From: Candidatus Merdisoma merdipullorum
Lineage (GTDB): Bacteria > Bacillota > Clostridia > Lachnospirales > Lachnospiraceae
Length of the DNA stretch: 64,000 nucleotides
Assembly (NCBI GenBank): GCA_018715645.1
Contig: DVLE01000046.1
Span: 28,917 to 92,916, forward strand
Reading direction: 5' to 3'
The notes below the pieces were generated by a model. It was not told the DNA's origin. It did no database searches and worked only from the letters and a program-made list of their open reading frames with translations. A program made the position numbers and the translations under genes. Shown here one piece after another: positions 61,985-64,000 of the stretch; the stretch's first letter is position 1; the number at the start of each line of letters is the position of its first letter.

Positions 61985-62003
61985 TCCTTGTCAACTGAGA
62001 GTA
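61985..62003. repeat. Inverted motif copy (right edge of a putative element)
   Basis: TCCTTGTCAACTGAGAGTA, the reverse orientation of the motif at 60091, 46 bp upstream of the ATPase start. Confidence 0.55.
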
Positions 62004-62008
62004 AATAC

Positions 62009-62068
62009 AGTATAACACAAAATCAAAATTAGTCAAGTATGATTCGGCAAATTGTGATTGACTAATTT
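62009..62068 (-). promoter_or_regulatory. Promoter and dyad of the ATPase gene
   Basis: On the minus strand TTGACT (62031-62036), 16 bp, extended TGTTATACT (-10 at 62009-62014). An 11-bp inverted repeat, AAATTAGTCAA (62026-62036) and TTGACTAATTT (62058-62068), overlaps the -35 and may be an operator. Confidence 0.6.
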
Positions 62069-62072
62069 GCTC

Positions 62073-62207
62073 TTATAAACTTGAAATAATATCTGATTCA
62101 TTAACAGAAATACCGGAACCATTTCCATTAGTTTCAAAATCAAACAAATCCCCAATTTTTTCAATAAAATTATACCATACTTTGCGTGAGATTATTTGCG
62201 GCAGCTT
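62073..62207 (-). pseudogene. Possible 3' remnant of an unknown gene
   Basis: A 44-codon open frame without a start, reading KVWYNFIEKIGDLFDF and ending NESDIISSL-stop. Composition looks protein-like and AT-rich; an adjacent frame carries KAAANNLTQSMV just upstream, as if frameshifted. No family is recognised. Confidence 0.3.
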
Positions 62208-62209
62208 TC

Positions 62210-62273
62210 AAATTTTTCTATTTCCTTGTCGAAAATCTTTTTTTGTTCGTTTAATTAGTATAAGATGAAGAAA
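62210..62273 (+). promoter_or_regulatory. Duplicated upstream block, copy 1
   Basis: 64 bp aligning without gaps to 63027-63090 with 8 differences. It contains AAATTTTTCTATTTCC, GTCGAAA, CGTTTAATTA and TATAAGA. Probably a shared promoter; whether for SigA or an ECF sigma cannot be decided. Confidence 0.6.
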
Positions 62274-62429
62274 GAGGAAAGCAAGGAGTTTGCCGGGATT
62301 TTTCGATGGCCGGGGACAATCCTGACATTTGGTATCTTCTGGCTAATCTCTGTCCTCATAGCCGTGGCGCGCTGTCAGGAAAAGAAGCATGCGGAAAAGA
62401 CACGAAAGGGGGTACGGCTGGTAAGATGA
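62265..62429 (+). CDS. Small single-pass membrane protein
   Basis: A 54-aa frame with a clear helix (TILTFGIFWLISVLIAVARC) framed by charged ends (MKKEESKEF; EKKHAEKTRK). Its stop overlaps the next ATG (ATGA), suggesting coupling. The start is doubtful: ATG 62265 lies within the duplicated promoter block, where copy 2 has ACG, and AAGGAG occurs only downstream at 62281. Translation may begin at a rare codon near 62295. Function unknown. Confidence 0.45.
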   Translation: MKKEESKEFAGIFRWPGTILTFGIFWLISVLIAVARCQEKKHAEKTRKGVRLVR

Positions 62430-63001
62430 AACTATGGAAAAGATTTTTTGCAGCGGTCGGAATATTGTCCGCAGCCGTTGTAATTGGATTGCTAGTGTTT
62501 ATCATACAGGGGTTGGAATATGAAAGCTATAGAAGCGGGTATCTGAAAAAGGATATTCCTTTGGAGAACGCCTGTGACAGTCTTGCAGAGCTGCGGGAGG
62601 AGGCCGAGCTTGTCTGCGCTTCTTATATCGAAGATCATTCGTGTGTTCAGATAGAAGGAGAACTGGGAGGCAGCAGGGAGAACAGGCCAGAGTATAAGAG
62701 GATAAGCTTTGGATTTTACCGGTATGTGGATGATAAGGCAGAGGGCGGGAGAATCAGCGTGATTTTTGCGGAAGTCGATTTGGAAAATGAGAGCGCAGAC
62801 ATTTATGAGTTTTACGGAGCGGGCAAAGCAGGCCCCAGTATAAGAGGTTATTGGGATATAACGGAGGATGAACTGGAAGAAATCGAGAATGGTCTGCTTG
62901 ATTGGTCGAAAGAACATAAGGAGGGGAGCTTTCGGGCATGGAAAAACTGGGAAAAGGAGCTCGTTCTCGATATTGGAGAGAGTGAAAGCGACGGTGCCTG
63001 A
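62426..63001 (+). CDS. Hypothetical membrane-anchored protein
   Basis: A 191-aa protein. The N-terminal helix (FFAAVGILSAAVVIGLLVFII) anchors a soluble outside domain with KRISFGFYRYVDDKAEGG, DIYEFYGAGKAGPSIRGYWDI and a Glu/Trp-rich end. No known family is recognised. An in-frame ATG at 62306 would add a 40-residue non-hydrophobic lead and is less likely. It is probably coupled to the small protein before it. Confidence 0.7.
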   Translation: MKLWKRFFAAVGILSAAVVIGLLVFIIQGLEYESYRSGYLKKDIPLENACDSLAELREEAELVCASYIEDHSCVQIEGELGGSRENRPEYKRISFGFYRYVDDKAEGGRISVIFAEVDLENESADIYEFYGAGKAGPSIRGYWDITEDELEEIENGLLDWSKEHKEGSFRAWKNWEKELVLDIGESESDGA

Positions 63002-63026
63002 TGGCGCATTGCTTTGGAAATACAAA

Positions 63027-63090
63027 AAATTTTTCTATTTCCTCGTCGAAATTCTGTTTTCGTACGTCTAATTAATATAAGACGAAGAAA
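63027..63090 (+). promoter_or_regulatory. Duplicated upstream block, copy 2
   Basis: Homologous to 62210-62273. It includes CGTCT-AATTAATATA-AGACG, an inverted pair around the presumed -10 region, followed by AAAAGGAG and the lipoprotein start. Confidence 0.6.
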
Positions 63091-63104
63091 AGGAGATAAA
63101 GATT

Positions 63105-63806
63105 ATGAAAAAGAACACAGTATCACTATTGATTGCAGCGTCGGCTTTGGTATTTATGGCAGGATGTGCAGGAGGAACGAAAAATAACACGACACAGGCG
63201 GAAGCAGTGGAAGAAAGTGTTCAGAATGACACGCAGGAAAATATAGATTCCGCAGAGGCTGCGGATATGGCTCAGACTGACACGGAGCTGTTCGGCTGGC
63301 TGCCGGCGGGCGTGGAGAGGGAACAGTCAGAGACAGCGCCGAATGGGGAGCTTGCGCAGCTAATCGCCGAGTACTATGAGATTCCGGACGATGAACTGGC
63401 GGATTCCAGATATTATTATAACTATGTGGATTTGGATGGGGACGGAGAAAATGAGATTTTTGCTGTGGTAGTGGGAAGCTATACCAGCGGCTCCGGCGGC
63501 TCCTCCGCGCTCTGGTGTGAGCAGCAGGAAGGAAAGCTTGCGGTGAAGCAGGCCTTTACTCTGGTGAACATGCCGGTCATCGTAGTGGATAATGAGGAGG
63601 GTACGGCGAAAAGCCTGATTGTGGAACGCTCCGGCGGCGGTGCCGAGGCAGAGTATGTGGAGCTTACCTGTACGGACGGCGTATACACGAATGTAACTGA
63701 TGCGGAGCCGGCAGAAGATCTGGAAAATATTCAGGGAGTGGCGATTCTCTGCAATGATTTGGCGGACGACATGCAGACGGGCAATTATCTGACGCTTGAG
63801 CAGTAA
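63105..63806 (+). CDS. Putative lipoprotein
   Basis: A 233-aa exported protein. The signal sequence ends in the lipobox LVFMAGC (Cys about 21), followed by a Thr/Glu/Asp-rich linker (about 25-60). The mature domain carries VDLDGDGENEIFAVVVGSYTSGSGG, an EF-hand/dockerin-like calcium-loop pattern, but no complete known domain is recognised. AAAAGGAG precedes the ATG. It shares its promoter block with the preceding membrane gene, so co-regulation is likely. Confidence 0.82.
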   Translation: MKKNTVSLLIAASALVFMAGCAGGTKNNTTQAEAVEESVQNDTQENIDSAEAADMAQTDTELFGWLPAGVEREQSETAPNGELAQLIAEYYEIPDDELADSRYYYNYVDLDGDGENEIFAVVVGSYTSGSGGSSALWCEQQEGKLAVKQAFTLVNMPVIVVDNEEGTAKSLIVERSGGGAEAEYVELTCTDGVYTNVTDAEPAEDLENIQGVAILCNDLADDMQTGNYLTLEQ

Positions 63807-63810
63807 AGGG

Positions 63811-63834
63811 GTACCCTTAATTGACAAGGGCATA
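63811..63834. repeat. Copy of the GTACCC/TTGACAAGG motif
   Basis: GTACCCTTAATTGACAAGGG followed by CATA, the same motif as at 39495, 39536, 60091 and 61985. It begins 4 bp after the lipoprotein stop. Confidence 0.6.
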
Positions 63835-63838
63835 TTCG

Positions 63839-63947
63839 GTCAGAGCAGGGCCGTTCCGGTGTCCTGCTGTGTTGCTTTTCGCTCCGCGTACGTCCAGTAC
63901 GCGTCGTTCAAGCGCCTTGCAGGACGCCGGAACGGCCTCTGCCTGAC
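63839..63947. repeat. Large nested hairpin near the window end
   Basis: 29-nt arms (63839-63867 and 63919-63947) are reverse complementary except for a few positions, and enclose a smaller CGCGTAC/GTACGCG stem. It has no coding capacity that I can support. It may be a repeat element, or an RNA structure transcribed after the lipoprotein gene; the downstream part is cut by the window end. Confidence 0.65.
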
Positions 63948-64000
63948 TCTTTGACCTCCAGTAGGTCTGGTTTCAGTTTTTTCAAGGAAACGGAATGAGG

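Noticed and set aside
62306..62425. ATG 62306 as start of the 191-aa membrane protein
   Set aside because: It adds a 40-residue segment without hydrophobic or family features, its ribosome site is too far away, and it overlaps a better-looking small membrane protein in another frame.

Overview
The window looks like chromosomal DNA of a spore-forming Lachnospiraceae-type Clostridia bacterium. Supporting evidence: a complete spoIIIAA-AH operon, a plsX-acpP-rnc-smc-ftsY cluster, AGGAGG-type ribosome binding sites throughout, MetV-MetF, a BlaI/BlaR1-type module, a lantibiotic-protection ABC transporter and a one-piece tmRNA. Most genes are moderately GC-rich. Two patches are visibly AT-richer (about 60.28-60.43 kb and 60.5-62.2 kb) and look acquired. 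The genus cannot be settled from the sequence alone.

Layout, left to right: the end of a DeoR-type regulator and rhamnulokinase (1-2124); a BlaI/BlaR1-like repressor and membrane protease with its double operator (2222-4932); the lipid/RNA/chromosome/secretion cluster plsX, acpP, rnc, smc, ftsY and a threonine ammonia-lyase (5182-13034). Next is a structure-rich accessory stretch (13035-15429). It holds three strong hairpins, five 54-bp tandem repeats, a tyrosine recombinase, a 207-bp segment bounded by perfect 24-bp inverted repeats, and a lipoprotein gene. A manganese riboswitch and mntP follow (15511-16474), then the spoIIIA operon (16545-21664), aroC, a ketopantoate reductase-like gene, tgt, yajC, gpmI, secG, rnr, smpB and metV-metF (to 31833).

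From 31882 to 42200 there is a leftward two-component system, a dipeptidase, an OPT transporter/PqqD operon, a DUF368 flippase, a candidate small RNA, and a three-gene lantibiotic-protection-type ABC transporter. The two-component promoter region and the ABC promoter carry the same TTAAGG direct-repeat box, suggesting one antimicrobial-peptide response. Then come ssrA (tmRNA, whose partner smpB is also here), an MBL hydrolase, a Crp/Fnr regulator, a CoA-disulfide reductase/rhodanese pair, a PadR/HAAS pair, azlCD, carAB, nnr, an AEC transporter, prmA, rsmE, a cysteine desulfurase and thiI (to 60073).

The last 4 kb are a patchwork: a truncated MBL gene, an IS200/IS605-like hairpin, a DUF234-type ATPase bracketed by related inverted motifs, two secreted or membrane proteins sharing a duplicated upstream block, and a nested hairpin at the window end. 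The most interesting system is the recombinase plus invertible-segment plus lipoprotein unit at 13.7-15.4 kb, which has the architecture of a phase-variation switch. Second is the split two-component/ABC regulon with its shared operator and the candidate small RNA in front of the transporter.
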